A stretch of 64,000 nucleotides of DNA from Thelonectria olida (Eukaryota > Ascomycota > Sordariomycetes > Hypocreales > Nectriaceae), in NCBI GenBank assembly GCA_020736575.1, contig JAGPYM010000053.1:104680-168679 (forward strand). The letters run 5' to 3'. This document shows, piece by piece, positions 42,452 through 54,492 of the stretch (its first letter is position 1; every line of letters begins with the position of its first letter). The notes under the pieces were generated by a model. It saw only the letters and a list, made by a program, of their open reading frames with translations. It searched no databases and was not told the origin of the DNA. The translations under genes were made by a program, and so were the position numbers.

Positions 42452-43684
42452 GGTGACTGGGTCGTTGGCGAATGCCACAGGTCAGGGAGGTTGGAGAGGA
42501 TCTTGAGAACAAAGTGAACAAGGTGAAAACTAGAGTTGAGAATACAGACTCGGCACGACGAGAGCAGTGTGAAGGGTAGCCAACTTCCTTCTGCGGATGA
42601 AGGGCAACTGATTTTTATGACCGGGACCACTCTATACTCGGCATATCTTTTGATATCCATGTCGACTGTTGGTTGACTCCTTAATCTCATGAGTCAATCT
42701 CTGTTGCTCTCGTGCTATGCAAAAGTGCAAATATTATGGGCCAGTACAGTATGATCCAAGTTGAGTATTTCCGTCCTATCACTAACTGACGGAGAAATTA
42801 GCAGTGCCTGTGTGTCGAGTATCTATGCATGTAAATGGGTCTATTGATCGGGAACACGAGATATCTACTGAAGCAATTTCGTTTTCATGCTGTTAGTTGA
42901 CAGTATGTATGTGTCTAAGCATGTGATGTGTTGGTTTCGGTATCATGTCATGTTGTTGGTCGCTTGAAATTGTCTACGCGATGTGCCGGTCCCAGATTTA
43001 TCAGATCCATCAAGTTGTTAGTCGCTTGTATTTGTCATTGGTCGCTTGTACTTGTCGTTAGTCGCCAGGGTTTGTTTCAACATGTGATGTGTTGGTTCCA
43101 GTTTTATCATAACCTATCCATTATTAGGTATGTTGGTCGCTACCCTAGTCGTGAAAAATCAGGCGGCATGCCTCAATGAGGTAAATATTTGGCGTCACAG
43201 AGATAAGCCTTTCACAAATACTGCCAAGAATGATCCGAGATTGCCGAGATTCCCGGCGACAACGGCCGAAGTAAATCCCAACTTGGGTCTAGACCTTCCT
43301 CAGTCCAATTTGAAAGGACGGGGGTTTCAATGATAACGTTGGTTGTTGGTTCGAATGAGGATGCAACGCCGGTGACCTACTCGGAGAGGATCCGGAGAGG
43401 ATTCGGCGAGGACTTTCGGAGGATGGTGAGAATACAAGAAATCATATTGTAAGCATCACATTTGGGCCTGGGTAGGTAAAGGATGGTCATGTTGGTACAT
43501 CATGTGCGTAAAATGAAAATTTCTCACGACCAACAGTGTGGATATACGCCTCGATATCGCGCAGAGTCTGAAATGTCCTTAGCCATGGGCCATGAGGTAG
43601 ATGAGATAAAAAGAGGTTGTTCTTTACCTTCAGAATCTGTCTGATCAAGTTCCAAACAAGCTCTCCTCGGGACTACTCTTCATC
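42452..43684. promoter_or_regulatory. Divergent intergenic region with degenerate tandem repeats
   Basis: 1.23 kb between two genes for secreted proteins transcribed away from each other. It contains a degenerate repeat cluster (listed separately) and no coding frame that I can support. Confidence 0.45.
42921..43145 (+). repeat. Degenerate tandem/direct repeats, core GGTCGCTTGTATTTGTC
   Basis: ATGTGATGTGTTGGTT occurs exactly at 42921-42936 and 43082-43097. Between and after these copies a unit close to T-[G/A]-GTCGCTTGTA[T/C]TTGTC recurs about four times, with decay at both ends. This resembles a small minisatellite in the promoter region. Confidence 0.65.
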
Positions 43685-46600
43685 ATGGCTTTGAATTCAC
43701 CATCCAGCATGAGCTGGAGATGGAATGGCTGGTCTTCTTTAACATGCTTTATACTGATCGTTTCGGTTGCCTTCGCTCCAGCGGCACAAGCGGCTGCGTA
43801 TCCTCGTTCTGTTCACCATCCTGAAAACCACAAGAGGGACCAAATTGGCGCTGGGGTTGACTTGAGAGTGCTTCCTATAGGAGAGTATGTATCGCCAACA
43901 TCCTGATCTCTCCACTCGAACCAGTGTCTCTGACAGCTCTTTAGTTCCATCACTTGGGGTGCACAAAGCTCCGACGACAATGGATACAGGAAAACGCTGT
44001 ACAACCTCCTCAACGCTCGAGGGAACAATGTCGAGTTTGTCGGCAATGTAACGAGTGGGGACTCGCCTTCTCCTCACCACGAGGGCCATCGAAAATATCT
44101 CATTGATGAAATTAATGAAGCAAGCAATGTTGGTATCTATGCCGCTCCCAACATTGTGCTCCTCCACGCAGGCACCAACGACATGAACCGCAATGTTGAC
44201 GTCTCGAGTGCCCCTGCGCGGATCAAGAACTTGATGGACAAAATCTTCAAAATCTCTCCCGATGCAGTGATTTGCTTGTGCCAGATCATCCCATCAACGA
44301 CCGAGACCACACAAGCCCGAATCGACGTTTACAATGAGAAATTACTACAGGTGAAGTCGGATTATGTTAAGCAGGGGAAGAAGGTCACCATCGTTGAGAT
44401 GAACAAGGCCCTGACCACTTCTGACTTGAAAGATAATCTACATCCCAAAGATGAAGGCTATGTGAAGATGGCAAACGCCTACTATGCTGCGATTGAGGCC
44501 GTTGACGACTTGATCTCGGAACCAGGTCAAAAGAAAACCCCGCCCCAACCCACCTCCTCTTCCGCGGCGTGCAAAGAAACACCAGCTTGGAAGAGTGTTG
44601 GCTCAATCGCTGCCGGAGCAAAAGTGTAAGTATTCGTACTCCACGCCCACGCCCCTCAAAGGAGGCGACAACAAGGGCAACACTCGTTTAATTACCAAAA
44701 TGCTAATGTCATCTCATGCTAGAGCCCATAGCGATGGCCCCTTCGTTCCGGTATTCGCGAAACGAGGCGTCGTGGCAGAGGGCGCATGCCCTCGGGCTCA
44801 GGTTCATTTCATGGACATCGACGGCGATGGCCTGAAAGACTACGTCTGTGTCGATCCGAAAACAGGCGCAGTGAAGGCTGATCGCAACATTCCAGACAAG
44901 GATGGCAAGACGTCTGGATATTGGGACAAGCTGGGTACCGTTGCGACGGGAAAGAAAGGTCGAGACGGAAACGGAGTCATGTTCGGAGAGTAAGTGATTT
45001 TGATTCCATCTCATCGTGGTACTGATGACTGACAACACTCAAGCTTGAATGGAGACGGCAGAGACGACTACGTTTGGGTTGATCCTGACAATGGAGATGT
45101 TTATGGATGGATCAACCGCCTTAAGAACGCAGAGGGCGTCTGGCAGTGGGAGTCACTAGGCAAAATTGCCGGAGGAGTTGGGGCGACAAACGAGACTTTG
45201 TCCATGGTGGACATTGACGGTAAGCAAACTCTTGATGATACTACATCGGGTCTTCATTTGCTGACGAGTCATGGTGGTAGGTGATGGCAGGGACGACTTT
45301 TGTCTCATCGACCGCTTCACGGGTGAAGTGACGGTCTGGCTGAACACAGGCGCAGCTGCAATGCCCGACTACTATAAATTGGGTGTTATCGCTACTGGCG
45401 CTTCAACAACCAAGAATGACAGGGTCGTCCTCGGCGACTTCACGGGCGAAGGGAGGGCCGACTACATGTTTGTTGGTGCCAGTGGCAAGGTTGATGGACT
45501 TGTCAACCGTTTAGACGATTCAACTCTGATACCATCCTGGTCAAAACTGTACACCATCGCGGCGGGACCCGACGGGGCGAAGCAAGATCAAGTCCGATTT
45601 GCAGACATGACTGGCGGTGGCAAAGTGGACTACATGCTGGTCGACGAGAAGACCGGCAAGGTTACACTTTGGGAGAACTTGGGCACCGGGGGGAAATACC
45701 AGGCCGGCGAAGGCGTTTTTCTATGCGACTGTAAGTGCAAGAAATCAACATTCCATTATATACCTTACCTCCTGTGCTAAACCGTGTGTGTTATAGTGGA
45801 TGGCGATGGCACAATGGACTACTTTTGGGTCGACGAAGTCGGCAAGGGCTGGGGATACCTCAACACCGGCAAGGGCACAGACAACTGGCACCCACTGGGC
45901 CAAACTGCCGCGGGAGGTTATGACAGAGAGAAGTTGCGCATGGGAGTCATGACTAAAAGTGGCCGGGCAGATTACATCCAAGTCGATCTGGACACAGGCA
46001 GGGCGGACTGGTGGCAGAACTTGGGCCCAGACAACGATTTCAACTGGGCTGCCCGAGGACAATTTGCTGCCGGACCAAAGAACACCATCGAAAGCAAGTT
46101 CGGGTGGAACTTCAACGGCAAGAATGTCCGTTTCGCCGAGTAAGTCTCCCACAATACTGCCCTGTTGCATCACATGTTAATTGCGCAGCTTGGACGGCGA
46201 TGACTTGGACGATTACGTTTACGTGAACGACCAAGGAGCCGTTGTGTATTGGAAGAACCAAGGCACGAACCCTCTATCATTGGGACCTGCAACCCTTGTC
46301 GCAGATGGTGTTGGCGTTCGAGCCAGCCAAGTTCAATTCGCAGACACCAACGGCGATGGACGCCTGGACTATAATGTCGTGGGCAGCGTGACGGGCATGA
46401 CGCGATCCTGGCACAACCTTGGTGTCCAGCCTGACGGGTCAATTCGCTGGAACACGCCCGTCAGCTTTGCAGATGGCACGGGTTATCCTGGGTACTCAAT
46501 CCGACTTGCCGACGTCAGTTTCCAGTTCTACTCTACCAACACAGGCTGCGATATGGTGCTAACGCGCATACCTTAGATGACTGGCGACAAGCGTGCCGAC

Positions 46601-48080
46601 TATGTTGCGGTCGTTCCAGAGACTGGGCAGCTGCTTCTGTGGATCAATGGCTGCTGGCCAAGAGACGACGATAGTTCACCGGGAGGTGGCTCAAGCGATG
46701 ATCCCGGTGACGACGACGACGATGAAAATGACACTGACGGCCTCGACGACAAGTACGAGTTTTGCGAAGAGGATTACGATTCTTTACACGACATCCCCGA
46801 TGGCGTCAGTGGAAGATGCGGTGCCATCTATATCTTGCAGGCCCTCCAGAAGAACCTGACTGACAGCATCTCCCAATACAACGACATCATTCAGGATGGA
46901 TACGACAAGAAGTTCAAGACTTACGCCGAATCCGTCGTTAAAGGAGCCCCCGAAATCATCCGTGATTTCTACATGCAGCACGGCAACGACTACTTCTCAT
47001 GCATTGTTAGCGAACGCGTGGAGTGCTGCCTCGCGTGTGAACAGGCGTATGGATTTGGGTCCTTAAGATGCAGGTACTGCGATGGCGCAAAGTGCAGACA
47101 GAGGAGTACCAGCTCCCATAGAAACATCTCCGAACCATGCCCTCCAGACTATTCCGAGCGAGCGACTGATACGGATGAATACCATGGCGAGACTATCTAT
47201 TGGACGCTCAAGGACAACAAAGCAACTCAGTTCTACGAGGACTTGGAGGATGAAACCGGCATTCCCAAGGAAGATGTGGAACTGGGCGTTCATGAAGACA
47301 GGAGTGTTACAAGCTCTTGCCAGGGTGCCCCCAAATGTGTGGACGATGGGTACGAGTATGGTGTCCCAATGATTAAATCTGGGTCGGTATAAGATTCTTT
47401 CATCCTTTGTCCCCCTCCAAGGCGTGGTCGCCCTTTTCCACAAATAGTTGTGAGCATCCTGCTGACCAGATGTCAATTGGCATAGCTACGACGAAGACGA
47501 TGTTTCCAATCCCAAGGATGTCATCTCAAAATATCTTACCAAGGCGGAAAGCATTCAGAAGGATTTGCCCGGTCTTTGGGGATCTTTCCTTCTTGGGCTT
47601 AACACCGACTTCTCCGCCGAAGGCTTGGTCGATGCCGTGTCTGTCCCTGTGCTCATGATCTCACAGGCTGTCCAATCAATGAAGAACGTTGAGGACGTTG
47701 CCGAAAAGATCAAGAAGGAGAAGAAGAAAGCAGAGATCGAGGCCTTCCTTTTAGGCTTCCTTTTTCTTATTCCCATCGGCGGAGAGGTGATCGAAGCCAT
47801 TGCTGGATTTGCTACCATCGGGAGGATTATAGCCATGATTGGAGATGCCTCCGTGCTGACCAGCGATCTCTACGTGATTGCAAAGGACCCTTCAGCAGCG
47901 CCGTTTGTTATCTTTGGGAATATATTGGGTGCAGGTGCATTGGTCGACGGGGTAAGGGTTACAAAGGCTGCTAAAGCTAGAAGAGGCATGACTGAGAAGG
48001 ATATTGGCAAGCTTGGATACGATATGACCAATGTACTGTCCAAGATTGATAAGGTTATGTCTAAGAGCTGTTCTATTTAG
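43685..48080 (+). CDS. Secreted SGNH hydrolase / FG-GAP repeat protein with killer-toxin-like C-terminus
   Basis: Nine exons (43685-43884, 43945-44625, 44723-44989, 45044-45219, 45281-45730, 45797-46139, 46189-46513, 46577-47382, 47486-48080) sum to exactly 1,281 codons. All introns are GT-AG and 48-103 nt long. A signal peptide is followed by an SGNH esterase domain: GDSIT split by intron 1 (Ser near residue 68), GTND at 143-146, and Asp230/His233 in DNLHP. Residues about 300-845 hold ten FG-GAP/VCBS-like repeats with a D-x-[D/N]-GDG-x-x-D[F/Y] core, expected to form a calcium-binding beta-propeller. After an Asp-rich linker, the last ~420 residues have a Cys-rich part and then hydrophobic helices. 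They resemble the C-terminal region of killer-toxin-like fungal chitinases, although no chitinase domain is present. That match is from memory; a cell-surface or antagonistic role is inference. Confidence 0.82.
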
Positions 48081-50084
48081 ATATGAGCAAGTAGCCTACT
48101 TCTTTTAGTCAAAGAGTTAGAATTTTAAGTAGGTTGTGGAACAAACTTGCCCAGGTACTATGTAGTTACTATAACACTATGTTACAGCTTGAAATGTAAG
48201 CTCTATTAGCACAGGCCACCTTGAGAGAGCCAGATGCGCATTTCCCCTTGAGTTAGGTGGTAGGTACTTAAGGGTGCCTCCGTCTCAACTCTCTCTCTCT
48301 CCGTCCACCGCAGTCCACAGGATGGAGGCCACGGAACTTGTCGCCGTCAAGGCAGAGCACCAGGAATCTGAAGCAAAACGAAAGGCTGTTTTTGTTGAGA
48401 ATGCCAATTCCGTTCTTGAAAACACGTGGTACTCGAGTGAAAAGCGGTGGTGCAACCTCAGACGTGTCGTCGTCATTAGCCAACGAATCCCACATAAGTG
48501 TATTTCTTCAGGTCTCCTTCAATACTTTTTGTCACCACTAATTGCTGTTGAAAACAGTTTAGCTATTTTCTTCTTATGTGCCGTTATCGCGTTCTGGTTT
48601 CATGGGAAGGTGTCTGGTTGATGCCGGGTGTTAGCCGTTCCTGTGCTAAATAAAGGTTCCTCGGCAAAACTGGCAACATGTCTTTCTCTGAGCATCATTG
48701 CAAGATAACTAGTTTGGAGTACTTTCTCAAAATTCCATTCTATTTGGTCGACCTTCTCGAGTGGGATGCTCATCACTTCACGCAGGCAGGGCCTGACCCC
48801 CTCATACCATATGCAGCCCTGCGACCTTATGCTCCTTTAAATCGCACCCTCGTTCAGCCATGAGGCTAGCCAGGTCAGGTTGGCTTAGGCAACAACAATG
48901 AGCTTGCCTCTTTGCCCTTTTCTCAATAATTCATGATTGATACTGCCATGAGGGACAATTCAAATCCCATCTACATCGAGCAACCTAACATTCTGGGGGT
49001 GAGAGAATACCTCATCCGGTTTAACAGGGAGTCCTGAAAGACCAAACTCGGGCCGGTATTATGTCAAATACAAGTCCACTCAGCCCTACATCAAGCAGTT
49101 ATACTTGACAAGGCACAAATAGAAGTAATACACCAGTAAAATTCAAGGAATAAAGAACCGCGGACCATTGTTCGCAGATGAGTTACCCAAGCCTTCTCCC
49201 ACCCCCACCTCGCCTCCTACATCAGCGCATGATGGATCGTTCTGCAAGGCGTCGGGTTTGACTGGGCAAATCAGATTTGGCGGGGGAGTTCCCTTGTTCA
49301 ACCAACACACCACTTTGATCAAACTCCATGATAATTGCCAGCCGGTCGGAGAGATATCTGGAAGTAACCTAAGAACTACGGTCTGGATTGAGCCTAGACT
49401 CCCGTTAACAAGGAAACTGAGTCAATTGTTTAACAAGGAATTCGAGTTGGCAACATAGCATGGTGTTAGGCCAAGTGGTCGTAACACGGTTACTGCATCC
49501 ACGTCATCGGGCGTACGGATAGCCTGTGATACTCGAATGAACTCGACGGTTCGGCGCAAAAGACATGCCACCCTGGAATCCTTCGTTAGCAAACATGGCC
49601 CCAGTGCTCCGTCTTGTGGACGGACGGACGGCGTCTGTGTGAGTGTCTGCCAGATGCGCCATGGTCCAAGCTGGTGCTCTATTCGTATTGGCAGGCCATC
49701 ATGTTATGGAGGCCAAGTACCTACGTGTGTCTACCTATCAACGATTGAGGAATCTTGTCCTTAATCTGAATGCCAGTTTAGCATTTCAACTGCGAAATGC
49801 ACTTGCTATCTGGTAACAGTAAGCTTATCGACAAAGGGGGAACATGCACATCAAGCGAGAAGGATTCAATGACAAGATGTCTCTACAGCGTTATTTGTGT
49901 CATCCAAGTGCAACAAAAGGGCTCCACAATCCGTCCAATCTCAACAGCTTTAAGTTCCAATATCTACAAACTACAGGACTCTTGGGAAAATGCGCCTTTG
50001 GCTCTGGCGCTCCGGCCAATCGCGCGATCCGGGTGAGCCAGGTGAGCTCCGCCGGAGTTGGCTCTCCCGCTGGGTGAGTCAGGC
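48081..50084. other. 2-kb region without a supported gene
   Basis: Several frames of 60-115 codons exist. The longest (48268-48621, plus) would encode a charged segment and one hydrophobic helix near its end, but has no family resemblance and starts next to a CT repeat. I do not call it. Nothing else is recognisable. Confidence 0.45.
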
Positions 50085-50380
50085 ATCAATGCAGATTATA
50101 GTAGTAAGATTTCTATTAACCTAGCTTGTTTGAGTAAAGTCTTATTATATTAAATCTAGTATTAAAAAGCAGTTAAGTATTTCTTTTTAATTTATTTATT
50201 TTTAAAAAGATAATAGCTTTTAATATATATACTAGTAAAATTATATGCAATTATAAGGGGTATGCTATAATATAATAGATTATATTAGTAGAAAACTGCT
50301 ATTTATAAGGGCCGCCATATAATGTAAGTGTTAATACTATTAATATTAGCAAAGTGGAGTAAATCGCATTAGTATTAATC
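50085..50380. repeat. Small AT-rich RIP-like block
   Basis: About 300 bp of AT-rich, CA/TG-poor sequence ending 220 bp upstream of the HET gene at 50602. Confidence 0.5.
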
Positions 50381-50601
50381 CGCCTCGCTTTAGCTGTTCG
50401 CCGGACCCCGCTATCCCGGCATAATCGTTTAGACGCTTACAACCCCGCATGAGGACTTGACTGAGACAGGCATGATCTATAGACGAGCACGATGTCGTCC
50501 ATAATTGATCGATTTACATTGATTGCAACGCACATAGCCTGTCGACGCTTTGCCAACTAGGAACCACATACGCACCAAGATCCTCCTCTCACTATCAAAC
50601 C

Positions 50602-52802
50602 ATGGATTCTGAAACATGTGCCAAATGTGCCCTCATCACCTCCGAACTCGCGCTCTCTGCCGAGTTCGAAGGTGCTGAAATCGTTCATCATCCCAGTTTC
50701 ACTACCCTCGAGCAATCTGCGGCAGCAGGTTGCAATCTCTGCCGGCTACTGCGTCAATACCTCATCCACAATGTTCCTGCAGGTCCCGACTTCGAGGCCA
50801 AGATGGATGTAAACGAACCGATTACGGTGCTACGCCCCAAAGGTTATATGACGTTAGTAGTAAAAATGGGGGCTATTAATTGTCTATTTCATGATGGGAA
50901 CTCAAACGATGTCAGCATGAAGGCCAGGAGAGAGTGTCGGATGCCATACCCATATATCGTTCGTCAAATTCCTCATTACCCATGTTCACGATCTATAACG
51001 CCGGCGCTGCTGACTATTGCTAAGGACTCACATCGAATAACTGCTGTCATGACATCAATAATTTGGCCAAGGAAGTCATTCGCCCTTGGATTGACCGCTG
51101 TTTCCTGAGTTCCGGATTCGGGGACTCCCCAGGGCATCAATTCTGCATCCTAAGAAACGGGTCTTGGAGTTTGCCGCGAGTGAGAGATTTACCTCCGCTT
51201 CCAACCCGAGTCATTGACGTCGGACTCAAGGACCAGGATATCAGTTTACGAGTCCGAAAACCTTTCTTTCCTGGCGACAAATATGAGCAGGACCCCGACT
51301 GCGCACAATACCTCATCCTGAGCTATTGCTGGGGCCGCAGTAACGAAACAGCCAAGACTACCAAATCAAACATACAAGAGCGGATGAAGAGAATAGATAT
51401 AGGCTCTCTTCCCAAAACGATCCGTGACGCTATCCAATTGACCCGGGCACTTGGGGAGCGTTATTTATGGGTGGATGCTGTGTGCATCATTCAGCCTGTG
51501 GACGGAGACAACACTGATTGGCTGGCGGAAGCACCTCGCATGTATGCTTATTATGGAAATGCGCTGTGCACAATTGCAGCTACCGGCGCCGTGGACAGCG
51601 CCAGTGGCTCCTTCATCGAACGGCCTGCTCAGCTGTTCCCTGTTGTATCGTCCGCTCTGCGGCCCTGGGTTACGACAGCTACGACTGAGACGGTATACAT
51701 ACATCCCAGCACGCCGTTGTGGTGGAATGCCGTAGTCAGCGCCCCGCTATACAAGCGCGGATGGGCCACCCAGGAGCGGGCGTTATCACCAAGAATACTT
51801 CACTGGACTGAGCATGCTCTTTACTGGGAGTGTTCGGGTATGCGAGCCTCGGAATACCGGCCAGGTGGTCTGACCGTCGAGGAATCATCGGTGCATGAGA
51901 ATCTCCAAAAAGAGGTTCACATGAACTTGGGAAGCATCATGAAGTATTCCCGGAGTGAGAACCTCTGCTGGGCTTGGTACCGTTTCATAGAGAGGTACTG
52001 CTGGACTCACTTCACGTACAGTTCGGATAAGCTGGTAGCATTGGCGGGTATTGCGAGGAGGATCAATGACCACCATCCAGATCAGTACGCCGCGGGCCTC
52101 TGGAGTGAAAAGCTTGTCGAAGGGCTCGCCTGGCACACGAGATATTACACGTCTGGTGGCCCTCAGCGTCCCGCGACATATATCGCGCCATCTTGGTCGT
52201 GGGCATCGGTGGACGCGATCGTCAAATTCGCTGTGGTAGGAGTCGATGCCTGGGAATGGTCTGCCAGAGTTATCCAAGTATCGACAACGCCATTGATCGG
52301 CAATGCTCAAGAGAAAACCGCGTCATCGAAGCGGCGAAACAACACTTCAAGCTGTGGAAGCCGTGACCGAGTTGAGGATAATAACTATGGTCCCTTGTCC
52401 ACTGGGGTGTTGCGCATTGAAGGAGAGCTTTGTAACCTTCATTTTACCGTCGAGCCAAAGAGTAGCGAACCTGGTTGCCTCTTCTACGAGTCACCGACAA
52501 CCCCTAATGATTATACTCTTATTGGGGAGCCTTGTGAAAAGGTTCTCCTCGATGCTTCGGCGGAAGTCGACAAACTGTCCTCGCGGGCTTTTTTATGCCT
52601 TCTCCTTGGTCGAAAAAGAACTCGGCTGAACGGGATGAGTCTCAGAGCACAACCTGCCACAATGGGCTATCTTGTGTTAGAAGCAACAGGACAACAATCA
52701 GAGCAGTATCGTCGTGTTGGATGGGCTGAAGTGCGAACATGGGACTCTGGTCTCTCGTTGCAAGAGGAGAAACCAACCCGAAAAGCCGTACAAATTATTT
52801 AG
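50602..52802 (+). CDS. HET-domain protein (second copy type)
   Basis: Two exons, 50602-50962 and 51025-52802, joined by a 62-nt intron (GTCAAA donor, GCTGAC branch, CTAAG acceptor), give exactly 713 codons. Without it the frame breaks between the N-terminal zinc-ribbon-like C-x-x-C start and the HET domain. The N-terminus (ETCAKCALI, then CNLCRLL) and the CILRNGSW strand before the domain are typical of the longer HET subfamily. The HET blocks are YLILSYCWG (about 216-224), RYLWVDAVCIIQ (about 272-283) and a GNALCTIAATGA block; the later RGWATQERALSPR is the usual C-terminal HET motif. The family causes cell death in vegetative incompatibility. It differs clearly from the HET protein at 28111 (no GE-YMHGIM tail). 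No partner gene adjoins it; AT-rich blocks flank it on both sides. Confidence 0.85.
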
Positions 52803-53898
52803 AGATCACGTGACGACGTCAGACTGGAACACTACCGCCCGTTTGTAATTGTATATGATCATTTCATGATTTAGGAACCTAAGATCAAGTGACAGGTTGA
52901 AATTTCAAGATGCTGCAGACAAGGAGAGACTTCACGTTAGTCTTAAGGAGATGGCGACCCGAATACTTTAAGATTTTCAAAGCGGTCGTGGCGGACAGGA
53001 TCTCGTATGCTATAAAGATATTTGGACTCCTACTTATAAACTATTTTAAAGTAAGAAAATGGAAGTGAGTAGAATAAATACTATTACTTTTATAAAAATA
53101 GATTTATAAGGTATAAAAAAATTATTAAACAGTTAAATTAATTAGTTTTAATATTAAAAGCTTATATAATAGTATATTTAAAAATTACTTTTTATAAAAG
53201 TTAAAAGTAAAAAGAAAATTATAATACTAGTTAAAAAGAATAATATTTTTAATTTAAATTATATAATAAGTATTATAATAAATATATATATATTAAAATA
53301 ATTATTATTATATTAAAAGGGCTTTATATAAAAATTACTATTATTATTAGTATTATTTATATATTTTATAATAAATTTAATATAAAATACAATTAATATA
53401 ATAAATTTAATATTTTATTTAATATAATAATAATTTTAATATTATTTTCTTTTTATTTAAAAAAGTAAAATAATAATTCTTTTTATTAAATTATATAAAA
53501 AAGTTATAACTTATTTTATTAAATAATTAAATATATTTAAAATTAACATTATTTTTTATTAATAACTTTATATAATTATAAAAAAGAAAATATGTACAAT
53601 TTAATTATAATAAATACGTATTATTATAATTAATTTATATAATTAATTTTATAAATTAACTATTTAATAAAGAGTATATAATAAGGTGGGTCGCGACCCT
53701 AGACTTTGCTTGCACTGGGGCTTATTTAGTTTGCAACAGCCCGTCGTTGCGCTTGAGTTAACTTAAATGTTTCAGATACGGCTGATCGCAGCTCCACTTT
53801 GTGCCTTTTAATCTCCCTATCATTTCACACCTCCTTAGACTCCTGCAGTCAACTTGTAAACTTGGACGTTTAATCATTTCGATGCTTACCAGAGCAAA
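52803..53898. repeat. AT-rich RIP-like block (about 53031-53690) plus flanks
   Basis: The middle ~660 bp is almost pure A/T, with C and G nearly confined to AG/CT contexts. The edges are abrupt: at 53690 the sequence returns to GC-balanced DNA leading into the gene at 53899. No element can be identified. Confidence 0.65.
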
Positions 53899-54492
53899 AT
53901 GGCAGCTGTTGCCACCACACCGGGTTCGCGCCCGGGCTCGGCTTCTTCGGTGGACCAGCTCTTCCAGTTAGTCGACGGTCTCGACGAAGCCCAGATACAC
54001 GCCTTGCTGCAAGATTTCAATAACACGGTAGTGAGCAACGTCCCAGTTTCCCACGGCGTCGATTTGTTCGAACATCCCAAGCCGAAGCCAGCGCCCGTCC
54101 GCGTCCTTTCCATTCGACGATCCGCATTCAGCCTTCCGCGATTATTCACCCGGTCGTCGAGCAAGAGACAGTCATCGACTCCAGTCCCAACATCGCGTCC
54201 GAGGACGGCGGTGCCTACCTCTGCAAGGCACTACAGGAGGATCAGTCGCCCCGTGTTGCCAACGCTTTCCAGCGGTCCTGACTTGGACGCTCTGTTGTCA
54301 GCATACCTCGCGCCAGTCCCACCGAAATCTACACCCGCCCTTTCACCCCCGTCTTCCACGACATCAATATCCACTAGCTCCTCGATGAGCGTCGACGTCG
54401 ACAACATGGATTCATTTTCACCCCTGGTTTTTGGCAGACGCCAGAGGCAAAGCCGCCAGATGGGTGACATTTTTGAAGTGCTGGAATTCTGA
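53899..54492 (+). CDS. Ser/Pro-rich fungal orphan protein
   Basis: Single exon, 197 residues. The N-terminal ~50 residues are helical (VDQLFQLVDGLDEAQIHALL). The rest is disordered and rich in Ser, Pro and Arg, and there is a conserved-looking acidic/hydrophobic C-terminus (MGDIFEVLEF). No signal peptide or membrane segment. Balanced codon composition and an intact frame right after an AT-rich block suggest a real gene. I do not recognise the family. The short motif-like C-terminus and disordered body resemble adaptor or regulatory proteins, but no role can be given. Confidence 0.6.
   Translation: MAAVATTPGSRPGSASSVDQLFQLVDGLDEAQIHALLQDFNNTVVSNVPVSHGVDLFEHPKPKPAPVRVLSIRRSAFSLPRLFTRSSSKRQSSTPVPTSRPRTAVPTSARHYRRISRPVLPTLSSGPDLDALLSAYLAPVPPKSTPALSPPSSTTSISTSSSMSVDVDNMDSFSPLVFGRRQRQSRQMGDIFEVLEF

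Noticed and set aside
43348..43358. GGTTCGAATGA resembling a tRNA B box
   Set aside because: No matching A box at the right distance and no cloverleaf can be folded around it.
48268..48621. 115-codon plus-strand frame with one hydrophobic segment
   Set aside because: No homology pattern, no splice context, starts beside a CT repeat; kept only as a note in the intergenic entry.
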